Source: Rikenella microfusus (GTDB lineage: Bacteria > Bacteroidota > Bacteroidia > Bacteroidales > SZUA-534). Taken from it: a stretch of 17,378 bases of DNA. The notes below the pieces were generated by a model that had not been told where the DNA came from, made no database searches, and saw only the letters and a list, made by a program, of their open reading frames with translations. Shown one piece after another: positions 1 to 7,962 of this stretch. The stretch covers positions 1 to 17,378 of the forward strand of contig DYQV01000021.1 of the NCBI GenBank assembly GCA_020719105.1, in the 5' to 3' direction. Made by a program: the position numbers and the translations under genes. Numbering within the stretch: the stretch's first letter is position 1; every line of letters begins with the position of its first letter.

Positions 1-10
1 TATTGAGGTG

Positions 11-50
11 TAGCTTAATCGTCAGGATTATTAATGAATAATCCGGGTTA
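11..50 (+). repeat. Left copy of a 40-bp inverted repeat with palindromic core
   Basis: Bases 11-50 match the reverse complement of 17327-17366 at 39 of 40 positions; the only difference is base 33 against 17344. A shorter TTGAGG match lies just outside (3-8). The core 25-44 is a palindrome (GGATTATT, four bases, AATAATCC) that can form an 8-bp stem. On the minus strand this copy reads as open codons, with TTA where the right copy has the TGA stop. The element lies 50 bases before the DUF362 gene. It is probably one copy of an interspersed repeat; its function is unknown. Confidence 0.8.
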
Positions 51-99
51 GTTTATGTTGTATTTTTATGGTTTCTTTGCAAATTAATTCATAAAATTC

Positions 100-1221
100 A
101 TGACTGCATCAAAAGTTTTCTTTACCAATTTGCGGGCCAATCCAAAGATGAACTTACTGCAGAAACTCAGTAAACTCATTGATGCCGCCGGTTTTAATTC
201 TATTGTGTTTGAACATAAATTTGCCGCCATAAAAATACATTTTGGAGAACCCGGTAACATGGCTTTTATTAGGCCCAATTATGCAGCCGAAGTAGTGAGT
301 AAAGTTAAAAAAGCCGGAGGAAAACCCTTTTTAACCGATGCCAATACACTCTATTCAGGCAAGCGCTCGAATGCTGTGGACCATTTACTAAGCGCTACGC
401 AAAACGGATTCACCGAAGTGGTGGTGGGTTGTCCGGTAATTATTGCCGACGGATTGAAAGGTACCGAACAACGCGAAATCGAAATAAACATGCCTCATTG
501 TCAAACAGCACGTATCAGCGCTGCTGTTGCCGAAGCTGACATTATCCTTTCAATGAACCATTTTAAAGGACACGAAATGGCCGGGTTTGGCGGGGCATTA
601 AAAAACCTGGGTATGGGAGCCGCTTCGGTGGGTGGCAAGTTAGTGCTCCATTCTACCTCAAAACCTAGGATACAAACCGATAATTGCACCGGTTGCAACA
701 TTTGTGTTACCAAATGTGCCCACGATGCGGTTCACTTAACAGCCGATAAAAAAGCCATCATCAATTACGGGAATTGTGTGGGTTGTGGCCAATGTGTGGC
801 TGTTTGTCAATTTGATGCCGCGCAGGTTGTATGGGAAAACGCTTCGGTACTGATGAACGAAAAAATTGCTGAATATGCTTTTGCGGTTCTGAAAAATAAA
901 CCTGCCCTCCACATAAGTTTTATTATGGATGTGTCGCCCGATTGCGATTGTTGGGGTTTTAACGATTACCCGCTCACTCCCAATATTGGAATGGCTGCCT
1001 CTGCCGATCCGGTAGCCTTAGATAAAGCCTGTGCCGATATGGTAAGCAAAGCTCCTTTGCAAGCACAATCGAGAGTAGCTGCAAAACAGGAACACTTTCA
1101 CGAATCTTTGGGTGCTGATAAATTTAAAATGGCCCATCCCGAAACCGACTGGATGGCGGGATTGATTCATGCACAGAAAATTGGACTTGGCCAACTGGAA
1201 TATGAATTAATCACTGTATAA
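100..1221 (+). CDS. DUF362 domain protein with two 4Fe-4S clusters
   Basis: This is a 373-aa cytoplasmic iron-sulfur protein of the DUF362 family. Residues 1-190 form the DUF362 domain, including the conserved stretch SMNHFKGHEMAGFGGALKNL (151-170). Residues 191-240 form a bacterial ferredoxin domain with two complete cysteine sets, C196/C199/C202/C206 and C226/C229/C232/C236, each in CxxCxxCxxxC spacing, so it should bind two [4Fe-4S] clusters. A C-terminal segment with CDCWG (about 283-287) follows. The ATG at 100 begins a protein aligned from its first residues with family members. No signal peptide is visible. The family is thought to act in electron transfer or cofactor metabolism, but its reaction is not established. 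The pseudouridine synthase starts 59 nt downstream on the same strand. No convincing promoter is seen in 51-99. Confidence 0.9.
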   Translation: MTASKVFFTNLRANPKMNLLQKLSKLIDAAGFNSIVFEHKFAAIKIHFGEPGNMAFIRPNYAAEVVSKVKKAGGKPFLTDANTLYSGKRSNAVDHLLSATQNGFTEVVVGCPVIIADGLKGTEQREIEINMPHCQTARISAAVAEADIILSMNHFKGHEMAGFGGALKNLGMGAASVGGKLVLHSTSKPRIQTDNCTGCNICVTKCAHDAVHLTADKKAIINYGNCVGCGQCVAVCQFDAAQVVWENASVLMNEKIAEYAFAVLKNKPALHISFIMDVSPDCDCWGFNDYPLTPNIGMAASADPVALDKACADMVSKAPLQAQSRVAAKQEHFHESLGADKFKMAHPETDWMAGLIHAQKIGLGQLEYELITV

Positions 1222-1280
1222 ATCAATCAGTTCAAGATAATTACCTACAACGATACTAAGAAATAAAACATAAAAAAAAA

Positions 1281-2237
1281 ATGGAAAGGCAAGGCAAAAA
1301 GTCAGAAGCACCCCGAGGTGAGAAAAAAAGCAAGCGTAGAGATGAAGTCCAAAGTGCATCGCCCGGAAAAAGGAAGGATGAATTGCATGGCGAAAAACCC
1401 ATACGGAAATTCGACGACCAACCCAGAGGAAAGAAAAGCAATAAAGGTTTTGTAAGAAAAACAAAAGGGGATAATGAAGCTGTAAAACCCAAAACGAAAT
1501 CAAACCCACTAAAAACATCGGACGAAACCCGCTTAAACAAGTTTTTAGCCAATGCCGGAATTTGCAGCCGCCGCGAAGCCGACACTTATATTGCTGCCGG
1601 AGTGGTTTCAATTAATGGTAGAATTGTAACTGAATTGGGAACTAAGGTGCTGTATGGCGATGTGGTAAAATTTAACGATTTACCCATTATGCCCGAAAAA
1701 ATGACCTACATACTTTTAAATAAACCCAAAGATTACGTCACTACACTGGAAGATCCACATGCCAAAAACACGGTAATTGATTTAATCCGGAACGGTTGCA
1801 AAGAACGGGTTTATCCGGTTGGCCGATTGGATAAAGCCACCACCGGATTGCTATTGTTGACTAACGATGGTGAATTGGCCGATTTTCTTTCGCACCCAAG
1901 GAACAATAAGAAGAAAATATATCAGGCAACTTTAGATCGGATTCCTGCTGAGGAGGACTTACAAAAATTGTACGATGGTATTGAGTTAGAAGACGGCAAA
2001 ATAAAAGTGGATGAGATAACTTATTGCAATCCGGAAGACAAACATGAAATTGGAGTAGAGATACATTCCGGAGCTAACCGGGTAATCCGTCGAATGTTTG
2101 AACACATTGGGTATAAAGTTAAAAAACTCGATCGGGTCTATTATGCTGGGCTTACAAAAAAGAATCTTCCACGGGGAAAATGGCGGTTTTTAAATGAAAA
2201 GGAAGTGGTTATGCTGAAAAGAGGAAGCTACAGCTAA
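1281..2237 (+). CDS. 23S/16S rRNA pseudouridine synthase, RsuA/RluB type
   Basis: This 318-aa protein isomerises uridine to pseudouridine in ribosomal RNA. Residues 1-80 are a very basic, low-complexity, probably disordered tail rich in Lys/Arg/Glu. Residues 83-130 are an S4 RNA-binding domain (TRLNKFLANAGICSRREAD). Residues 142-300 are the catalytic domain with the GRLDKATTGLLLLTNDG motif at 181-197; D184 is the expected catalytic aspartate. The order S4 then catalytic domain, with GRLD, is that of the RsuA/RluB/RluE/RluF group, and RluB is the likeliest equivalent in this phylum, but the exact target uridine cannot be read from sequence. The ATG at 1281 follows an A-run. The basic tail is typical of Bacteroidota homologues and probably adds rRNA affinity (inference). 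Confidence 0.92.
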   Translation: MERQGKKSEAPRGEKKSKRRDEVQSASPGKRKDELHGEKPIRKFDDQPRGKKSNKGFVRKTKGDNEAVKPKTKSNPLKTSDETRLNKFLANAGICSRREADTYIAAGVVSINGRIVTELGTKVLYGDVVKFNDLPIMPEKMTYILLNKPKDYVTTLEDPHAKNTVIDLIRNGCKERVYPVGRLDKATTGLLLLTNDGELADFLSHPRNNKKKIYQATLDRIPAEEDLQKLYDGIELEDGKIKVDEITYCNPEDKHEIGVEIHSGANRVIRRMFEHIGYKVKKLDRVYYAGLTKKNLPRGKWRFLNEKEVVMLKRGSYS

Positions 2238-2250
2238 TAGAAGGAAAATT

Positions 2251-2280
2251 TTTGAATTCAAAAATTGTTTTGTAGCTTGC
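2251..2280 (+). promoter_or_regulatory. Bacteroidota-type promoter for the siaB-siaC pair
   Basis: TTTG at 2251-2254 is followed after 18 nt by TAGCTTGC at 2273-2280, close to the Bacteroidota consensus TTTG-N19-TAnnTTTG. The start codon at 2300 leaves a leader of roughly 13-15 nt. The -7 box is imperfect, so this is a moderate call. Confidence 0.5.
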
Positions 2281-2299
2281 ACCTGAAATTACCCAATTA

Positions 2300-2851
2300 A
2301 TGACCCAGGTTTCATCAAAAAATATCATTTCGTTTCAAGGTGAATTGACTTTTGAAAATATCGAAAGTTTGTTAAATTCGGCCAAGCAAGAATTGGATGC
2401 ATTGAATTTGGAGTTAGTAGTTCAAAAACGGTTGTATTCCATATTAGTTGAGAGTTTGGAAAATTGTGTGAAACATAAAATACCCATTGATTTTAAAAGA
2501 AACCATCATCCATTAGAGATGAATTTGCAGTTGTATGATAATAAATTTTTAATTACCGTGTGCAATTACATTAATCAGACGAACACAGAATTAATAGCTC
2601 AAAAAATTGACGAGGTGAATTCATTAAACCGTGATGAGTTAAATCAACTGTATCGATCCTCAATTGCTAAAGCACGTATTTCAGATAAGGGTGGTGCCGG
2701 CTTAGGAATTATTGAAATGGCTCGAAACTCCGGTCAAAAAATAAATTATAAATTTGTTCAGGAAGGACCGGAATTGGTGTTTTTCATCCTTGAATTGTCG
2801 CTCTTAAAATATACCTTAAAAAATTACAAATATGGAATCATTAATCATTAA
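2300..2851 (+). CDS. siaB: SiaB-like histidine-kinase-fold protein kinase (DUF6272)
   Basis: This 183-aa cytoplasmic protein resembles SiaB, the kinase that phosphorylates the partner-switch protein SiaC. The fold is an HATPase like that of anti-sigma kinases. Visible parts are an N-box-like segment, ESLENCVKHK (51-60, with E51, E54, N55, H59), and a glycine-rich nucleotide lid, DKGGAGLGI (129-137). The family name is recalled from these motifs, the length and the linked SiaC gene; no search was run. The last 20 nt overlap the start of the downstream gene, implying translational coupling and equimolar production. In Pseudomonas aeruginosa the system also has the phosphatase SiaA and diguanylate cyclase SiaD; neither is present here. 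Confidence 0.75.
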   Translation: MTQVSSKNIISFQGELTFENIESLLNSAKQELDALNLELVVQKRLYSILVESLENCVKHKIPIDFKRNHHPLEMNLQLYDNKFLITVCNYINQTNTELIAQKIDEVNSLNRDELNQLYRSSIAKARISDKGGAGLGIIEMARNSGQKINYKFVQEGPELVFFILELSLLKYTLKNYKYGIINH

Positions 2852-3239
2852 GGAAACCACATCTACTCCAAAAGTAGTCTTAGACTATAGAAATAATAAT
2901 TTTGAGTTTCATGGTTGTTCCAGACCTGAAGATGTTCGGGAGTTTTATATGCCAATTATAAATTGGTTGGAAAAATTCCGTGATACTAAAGTCGCTATTG
3001 AGGTAGAGAAACATGCTACTAATCCAATCATTTTTAAATTCAAGTTGGATTATTTCAATTCCTCATCGGCAAAATTTATTCTCGATATTTTAGTATTAAT
3101 CAATCAGCTTCATTTGAATGGAATAAACCTTAGAATTGACTGGTTTTATAGTCAAAACGATGAGGATATGCTAGAGGTAGGAAAAGAACTGTCCGAAGTA
3201 GTTGATTTTCCTTTTGAATATATTGAAGTTAAAAAGTAA
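2832..3239 (+). CDS. siaC: SiaC-like regulatory phosphoprotein (DUF1987)
   Basis: This 135-aa protein belongs to the DUF1987/SiaC family, STAS-like partner-switch proteins controlled by phosphorylation. The hallmark segment is LDYFNSSSAKFILDIL (72-87). In P. aeruginosa SiaC the phosphorylated residue is a threonine in the equivalent YFNTSS segment; here the position appears to be a serine, S77, with S78 and S79 following (alignment from memory). The ATG at 2832 lies inside the end of siaB, in another frame. The unphosphorylated form would be expected to bind and activate an effector, in Pseudomonas the diguanylate cyclase SiaD; the effector here is unknown. The gene ends 8 nt from the stop of the convergent DUF4407 gene. 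Confidence 0.82.
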   Translation: MESLIIKETTSTPKVVLDYRNNNFEFHGCSRPEDVREFYMPIINWLEKFRDTKVAIEVEKHATNPIIFKFKLDYFNSSSAKFILDILVLINQLHLNGINLRIDWFYSQNDEDMLEVGKELSEVVDFPFEYIEVKK

Positions 3240-3247
3240 GTTTCCGG

Positions 3248-4495
3248 TTAATTGGGTTTCATGTACAAACGGGCTTCTTCAATAAGCTCATCAATAGTTG
3301 GTTTATAATCATCCAACTCATTACTTATTTTATTTAGTTCTTGCTGTTTCCATCGTTTTATTCTTTCCCGGCCTATTTCTGCTTGGGCTTCCATCATCAA
3401 TCGGGCAAAATCTTTACTATTTTCAATTTCTTCAACCAACCGGGCATTGCTTTTCATTTTTTCGGACTCTATCATACGGCGGTTTTTTTCATGAATCTGA
3501 ACCAACTCCAATTGCGATGGAGCCATTACTTTAGTTTCTTCCAGATTAAACAAATCGTCATAAGCTCCGCGTCGCGAAATAAGTTTTACAAACATAGGCC
3601 CGGTTTCAATACAAATAAATAGAAACAAAATAAACCATCCGGTATATTGTATGCCCCTATTCTGTTTACCTAATTGACTGTAAGCTTCCAACCGCGCCAA
3701 AAAACCAGTTGCTTTTTTCAAAGTGCCCATACCTGAATTAAGCTGAGTCTCTTTGTTTTGGCTTAGATGGGCCAACCGTTGATTGTTTGCTTCAATGATG
3801 GGATACAATCGAGCCTTTTCCTCTTCATAAATTGAATTTACCCGGTCGTACTCTGCCTTTTTTTCACGATAAACCGATCCTTTCCCAACCTTGGCTATGG
3901 GACTTCGTCCTTCGGCCTCGGCAACAAGTAATTCAAATAATTGGGTGCGTTGTACCAATAGATTATCAATCGTTCGTTGAAAATCAGAACTCTGCTTTTG
4001 CAATTGTTCCATTTCAGCATAGCTGGTTCCAACAATATCTTTATATTCGTTATATTTAACCTGGCTCATTTTTTCAATTTGCCCATTTATCTCCGATTCA
4101 AACAGTTTCAGCTCTAATGGACGTGAAATTACGATGGCCAAAAATATGGCCAATACTATACGGGGCGAAGCGGTAAGAATTTCTTTAAAAACACGGTTTT
4201 CTTTACGCAGACTTGCTACCAGATACCAATCGAAAAAGAAGATGAGAATGCCCCAAAACAAACCAAATGCTAAGGAAAGATAAGGGTCTTTAAAAACGGT
4301 AAAGAAAGCATAGCTGCCAGATAAGGAGGCCATTATTCCCGTTAAAAAAACTATCATTCCAATTCCAAAAAACACATTAAAATCAGTAGGGCATTTTTTT
4401 AATAAATACAAACGTCCGCCGGAACACCAGCAAAAGAACCGATAAAGTCCCGTCAATTGGGGTTCTGTATAGTTGCCATTTTTAAAAAATTCCAT
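3248..4495 (-). CDS. DUF4407 membrane protein with long coiled coil
   Basis: This 415-aa protein matches the DUF4407 family by layout and by the SRPLELKLFESEI segment at about 124-136. Hydrophobic segments at about 41-68, 72-92 and 110-126 are followed by a long charged coiled-coil-like region (about 130-280), a fourth membrane segment (about 283-305, YTGWFILFLFICIETGPMFV) and a second charged helical tail (about 320-415). It is an inner-membrane protein with a large soluble helical domain between membrane segments 3 and 4. Function is unknown. It converges with siaC, with only 8 nt between the stop codons, so the two transcripts must overlap or terminate inside coding sequence. A functional link with SiaBC is possible but not shown. 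Confidence 0.85.
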   Translation of the reverse strand: MEFFKNGNYTEPQLTGLYRFFCWCSGGRLYLLKKCPTDFNVFFGIGMIVFLTGIMASLSGSYAFFTVFKDPYLSLAFGLFWGILIFFFDWYLVASLRKENRVFKEILTASPRIVLAIFLAIVISRPLELKLFESEINGQIEKMSQVKYNEYKDIVGTSYAEMEQLQKQSSDFQRTIDNLLVQRTQLFELLVAEAEGRSPIAKVGKGSVYREKKAEYDRVNSIYEEEKARLYPIIEANNQRLAHLSQNKETQLNSGMGTLKKATGFLARLEAYSQLGKQNRGIQYTGWFILFLFICIETGPMFVKLISRRGAYDDLFNLEETKVMAPSQLELVQIHEKNRRMIESEKMKSNARLVEEIENSKDFARLMMEAQAEIGRERIKRWKQQELNKISNELDDYKPTIDELIEEARLYMKPN

Positions 4496-4702
4496 ATCCT
4501 AAATTAGTTAAAAATTATCAAATCGCATTTTGTCCCTTCAATTCAAAACGTCTCTGAATTCAATCATTTCAAATGTATGATTGGTTTACATCCATGCAGT
4601 TATAGTAGCATCCAAAAAGTCATTTTATGGCCTTTCTTTCGGAATGTCAAGATAATAAAAAAATGGAACCAAATCTATTTCGATCTTAAGTATCGTTTAT
4701 AT

Positions 4703-4733
4703 TTTGTAGTGACCTCCTCTAACCGTATCTTTG
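4703..4733 (+). promoter_or_regulatory. Canonical Bacteroidota promoter for era
   Basis: TTTG at 4703-4706 and TATCTTTG at 4726-4733 are separated by exactly 19 nt, a full match to TTTG-N19-TAnnTTTG. Transcription would start near 4740, a few bases before the ATG at 4749, giving a nearly leaderless era message. This also argues against the in-frame TTG at 4743 as the start. The rest of the 4496-4748 spacer, between the divergent DUF4407 and era genes, shows no other gene. Confidence 0.8.
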
Positions 4734-4748
4734 CAAAAATAGTTGAAC

Positions 4749-5630
4749 ATGACGCATAAAGCCGGATATATTAATATTATTGGAAACCCAAATGTTGGAA
4801 AATCGACATTAATGAATGCTTTTGTGGGCGAAAAGCTTTCTATTATAACCAGCAAAGCGCAAACTACCCGTCATCGGATTATGGGTATTGTTAATGGCGA
4901 CAATTTTCAATTAATATATTCTGATACGCCCGGTATTTTAAAGCCCAACTACAAACTGCAGCAAAGTATGATGAAGTTTGTAGATACAGCTATCAGCGAT
5001 GCCGATATTATTGTTTATGTAACCGATGTGGTGGAATCGCCTGAAAAAAACATGGATTATATTGACAAAATAAAGCGCAGCGACACACCCATTCTACTGC
5101 TGATAAATAAAATTGATTTAACGCGGCAAGATATTCTCGAAACGATGGTTGATAAATGGAAAGCAATTCTACCAAAAGCTGAAATTTTTCCGGTATCTGC
5201 GTTGGAAAAATTTAACATTGAAAACGTTTTTAAACGAATTATTGAGCTGATACCCGAGAGTCCGCCTTATTTTCCTAAGGATGAGCTAACTGATAAAACA
5301 GAACGTTTTTTTGTTCAGGAAATCATCCGCGAAAAAATTTTTCTGAATTATGCCAAAGAGATTCCATATTCCTGCGAAGTGAATGTGGAGGAATTTAAAG
5401 AAGAAGAAAACATAATAAACATAAGGGCACAAATTTATGTTTCCCGCGATTCACAAAAGGGAATCTTGATTGGGCATAAAGGGAGTGGACTAAAAAAAAC
5501 AGGAACCATGGCGCGGCTTGATATTGAAGCTTTTTTTGAAAAAAAAGTTTTTCTGGCCCTGCATGTTAAAGTGCTGAAAGACTGGCGCGATAAAGACCAA
5601 AACCTTAAATATTTTGGTTACGAACAATAA
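4749..5630 (+). CDS. era: GTPase Era, 30S ribosome assembly
   Basis: Era binds the 3' end of 16S rRNA and acts late in 30S subunit maturation, linked to growth control. The 293-aa protein has a GTPase domain with G1 GNPNVGKS (12-19), switch threonines T39/T40, G3 DTPG (59-62), G4 NKID (120-123) and G5 SALE (150-153), then a KH RNA-binding domain with the GHKG loop at 242-245. Length is normal for the family. I chose the ATG at 4749; an in-frame TTG two codons earlier (4743) is possible but lies almost on the predicted transcription start. der follows 57 nt downstream on the same strand, an arrangement that suggests co-expression of two ribosome-assembly GTPases. Confidence 0.97.
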   Translation: MTHKAGYINIIGNPNVGKSTLMNAFVGEKLSIITSKAQTTRHRIMGIVNGDNFQLIYSDTPGILKPNYKLQQSMMKFVDTAISDADIIVYVTDVVESPEKNMDYIDKIKRSDTPILLLINKIDLTRQDILETMVDKWKAILPKAEIFPVSALEKFNIENVFKRIIELIPESPPYFPKDELTDKTERFFVQEIIREKIFLNYAKEIPYSCEVNVEEFKEEENIINIRAQIYVSRDSQKGILIGHKGSGLKKTGTMARLDIEAFFEKKVFLALHVKVLKDWRDKDQNLKYFGYEQ

Positions 5631-5687
5631 ATTGAATGATGGTATGCTCAAGCCAACAAAACATTTGAGCAAAAACAAATACGAATT

Positions 5688-6995
5688 ATGGCAAATATTT
5701 TAGCAATAGTAGGACGTCCCAACGTGGGAAAATCAACCTTATTTAACCGTTTTGTTGAAGAAAGAAAAGCAATTGTTGATGAAACAGCAGGTGTAACCCG
5801 CGATCGGCATTATGGCAAAGCCGATTGGAATGGTATCGAGTTTTCAGTAATTGATACCGGTGGTTATATTACCAATTCTGAGGATGTTTTTGAAGAAGAG
5901 ATAGCTAAACAAGTAATGCTTGCCATTGATGAAGCTGATGTGATTCTATTCCTTACTGATGTTACCAATGGCGTAACTGACTTAGACCTTAGTGTAGCCG
6001 GTATTTTGCGAAAATCGCGAAAAAAGGTGGTATTGGGAGTAAATAAAGTTGACAATCATGAAAGAGCTTATGCCTCTAGTGAATTTTATTCGCTCGGGCT
6101 GGGCGAAGTATTTACCGTTTCGTCCATTAACGGTTCCGGAACCGGTGAGCTTTTAGATGAAATAGTTACACATTTTGAAAAAGTAGCTCCTAGTGAGGAC
6201 GAAATTGAAATTCCCAAAATTGCCGTGGTTGGAAGGCCCAATGCTGGAAAATCGTCGCTGGTAAATGCATTGCTCGATCAGGAGCGGAACATTGTTACCG
6301 AAATAGCCGGTACTACCCGCGACTCTATAAATACACATTACAATAAATTTGGCCACGAATTCATTATAATTGATACTGCCGGTATTCGTAAAAAAACCAA
6401 AGTAAGCGAAGATATTGAGTTTTATTCTGTAATGCGTGCCATTCGCTCCATTGAAGAGTCCGATGTTTGCCTGCTTTTAATTGATGCCGAGCGAGGAGTA
6501 GAAGCTCAGGATGTGAATATCTTTCATTTGATTGAAAAAAACCGCAAGGGAATTGTGGTGCTAATCAACAAGTGGGATTTGGTTGAAAAAGATACCCATT
6601 CAATGGAAAAATACCTTGAAATGGTAAAGGAAAAGCTAATGCCTTTTACTGATGTCCCCATTCTGTTTATATCGGCTCTTACCAAGCAACGCATATTTAA
6701 AGCAATTGAAACAGCAATGGAAGTTTTTGCCAATCGTAAACAACGAATTTCCACATCGCAATTGAATGAATTTTTGGCTGAGGCATTAGATAATTACGCA
6801 CCTCCAGCTGTTAAAGGAAAACATATAAAAATTAAGTATGTTACCCAATTACCAACCCTTACTCCTCAATTTGCGTTTTATTGCAACATGCCACAGTACG
6901 TAAAAGAACCTTATAAAAGGTATCTTGAAAATAGACTTCGCGAAGCATATAATTTTACCGGAGTTCCTATGTCAATTTACATGAGACAGAAGTAA
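5688..6995 (+). CDS. der: GTPase Der (EngA), 50S ribosome assembly
   Basis: Der is an essential double-GTPase that promotes 50S subunit maturation. The 435-aa protein has both G domains in tandem. The first has GRPNVGKST (9-17), DTGG (56-59) and NKVD (119-122). The second has GRPNAGKSS (182-190), DTAG (229-232) and NKWD (294-297). A KH-like C-terminal domain follows (about 355-435). Length and order are typical. The ATG at 5688 starts directly with the first G domain. The 57-nt gap after era contains a short inverted repeat (GCTCAA at 5647 and TTGAGC about 13 nt later) with no U-tract, too weak to call a terminator. Confidence 0.97.
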   Translation: MANILAIVGRPNVGKSTLFNRFVEERKAIVDETAGVTRDRHYGKADWNGIEFSVIDTGGYITNSEDVFEEEIAKQVMLAIDEADVILFLTDVTNGVTDLDLSVAGILRKSRKKVVLGVNKVDNHERAYASSEFYSLGLGEVFTVSSINGSGTGELLDEIVTHFEKVAPSEDEIEIPKIAVVGRPNAGKSSLVNALLDQERNIVTEIAGTTRDSINTHYNKFGHEFIIIDTAGIRKKTKVSEDIEFYSVMRAIRSIEESDVCLLLIDAERGVEAQDVNIFHLIEKNRKGIVVLINKWDLVEKDTHSMEKYLEMVKEKLMPFTDVPILFISALTKQRIFKAIETAMEVFANRKQRISTSQLNEFLAEALDNYAPPAVKGKHIKIKYVTQLPTLTPQFAFYCNMPQYVKEPYKRYLENRLREAYNFTGVPMSIYMRQK

Positions 6996-7132
6996 GAAAG
7001 GTCTTGTCCTAAAAGCATTAATTGAATCAATGAATTTGAAAATCGATTTATTTATAATTCTGATTGATAGCCTTATAAATAAGGTTTGTCAAAAAAAAAA
7101 GCTGAAAAAAATTATAACTCAAAAATAATTCC

Positions 7133-7894
7133 ATGTTTTATGTCCTTTCAAAAATACTGGGCTTATTAATTAATCCCATAGTGTGGATATTAAGTTTATT
7201 ATTTTTTGCATTTTTTGTGAAAAAAGCCCACCTAAAAAAGTGGTTTTCAATTGCTGCCTTTGCTTGTTTATTGATTTTTTCCAATAAATTTATTTTAAAT
7301 GAATTATTAATTAAATGGGAAAGAAAAGCTCCTGATGATGCCACGCTTTTAGTGCAATATGATTATGGCATTGTTTTATCAGGAATGGTTTGGTATAATT
7401 CACAAACCAGGCAAATAAATTTTTTGCAAAGCAGCGACCGAATCTGGCAGGCTGTTCGGCTTTATAAGGAAAAGCGGATTAAAAAGATTTTAATAGCAGG
7501 AGGTTCTGCTGAATTCTTTGCCAAAGATACCGTAGAATCGGTTTTACTTAAAGGATTTTTAGTGAAAATTGGGATCCCTGCGGAAGATATTATTACAGAA
7601 GAAAATTCGAGAAATACCCGCGAAAATGCTGTTTTTACAGCTAAATTGCTTCAAAATTTTCCTCATAAAAATTTACTGCTGATAACCTCGGCAATGCACA
7701 TGCCAAGAGCCGAACTCTGCTTTCGAAAAGTAGGTTTGAATTGTGACATTTATCCAGCCGATCAATACTCAGGCAGTCGAAGGTTTGGAATTGAAGACTT
7801 ATTTGTACCTAACGCCCGCACGCTGTTTAATTGGAATGCATTCATCCATGAGCTTTTTGGAATGGCATCGTACAAAATAGCCGGCTACATTTAG
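7133..7894 (+). CDS. YdcF/ElyC/SanA-like envelope protein (DUF218)
   Basis: This 253-aa inner-membrane protein has two N-terminal membrane segments (about 12-30 and 37-54) followed by a DUF218 domain. Visible family motifs are GIVLSG (79-84), the IAGGSA loop (121-126), ENSRNTRENA (157-166) and TSAMHMPRA (185-193). Two membrane segments before the domain resemble E. coli ElyC, which affects peptidoglycan and lipid-carrier metabolism; the biochemical activity of the family is unsettled. The ATG at 7133 opens directly into the first membrane segment. The 137-nt AT-rich spacer before it holds a short palindrome (CCTTATAAATAAGG, about 7070) and an A-run, but no clear promoter. The gene converges with the first phosphofructokinase. 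Confidence 0.85.
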   Translation: MFYVLSKILGLLINPIVWILSLLFFAFFVKKAHLKKWFSIAAFACLLIFSNKFILNELLIKWERKAPDDATLLVQYDYGIVLSGMVWYNSQTRQINFLQSSDRIWQAVRLYKEKRIKKILIAGGSAEFFAKDTVESVLLKGFLVKIGIPAEDIITEENSRNTRENAVFTAKLLQNFPHKNLLLITSAMHMPRAELCFRKVGLNCDIYPADQYSGSRRFGIEDLFVPNARTLFNWNAFIHELFGMASYKIAGYI

Positions 7895-7921
7895 TTCATT
7901 AGCCAATTCGTTCATTTGCTC

Positions 7922-7961
7922 ATGGTCAAATGGACACATGGACTTATGAGTGCATGAAATA
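7922..7961. repeat. Degenerate 8-nt tandem repeat (ATGGnCnn) between convergent genes
   Basis: Five consecutive octamers can be read: ATGGTCAA, ATGGACAC, ATGGACTT, ATGAGTGC, ATGAAATA. Each begins with ATG and the first three share ATGGnC. The tract fills most of the 68-nt spacer between the stops of the ydcF-like and phosphofructokinase genes. A small inverted repeat, TTCATTTG (7911-7918) with CAAATGGA (7927-7934, one wobble pair), overlaps its start, without a U-tract. Two other spacers in the window carry 8-nt period tracts with different units. Confidence 0.55.
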
Positions 7962-7962
7962 A

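Noticed and set aside
1207..1611. Long minus-strand frames opposite the start of the pseudouridine synthase
   Set aside because: They are antisense to a Lys-rich, low-complexity region whose reverse complement gives Phe/Leu-rich frames that mimic membrane proteins; the plus-strand gene has clear domains.
4577..4759. Open frame of 60 codons upstream of era
   Set aside because: It runs across the era promoter and into the era start in another frame, shows no protein-like composition, and has no promoter of its own.
5647..5671. Terminator between era and der
   Set aside because: The inverted repeat is only 6 bp with a 13-nt loop and is followed by A-rich rather than T-rich sequence.
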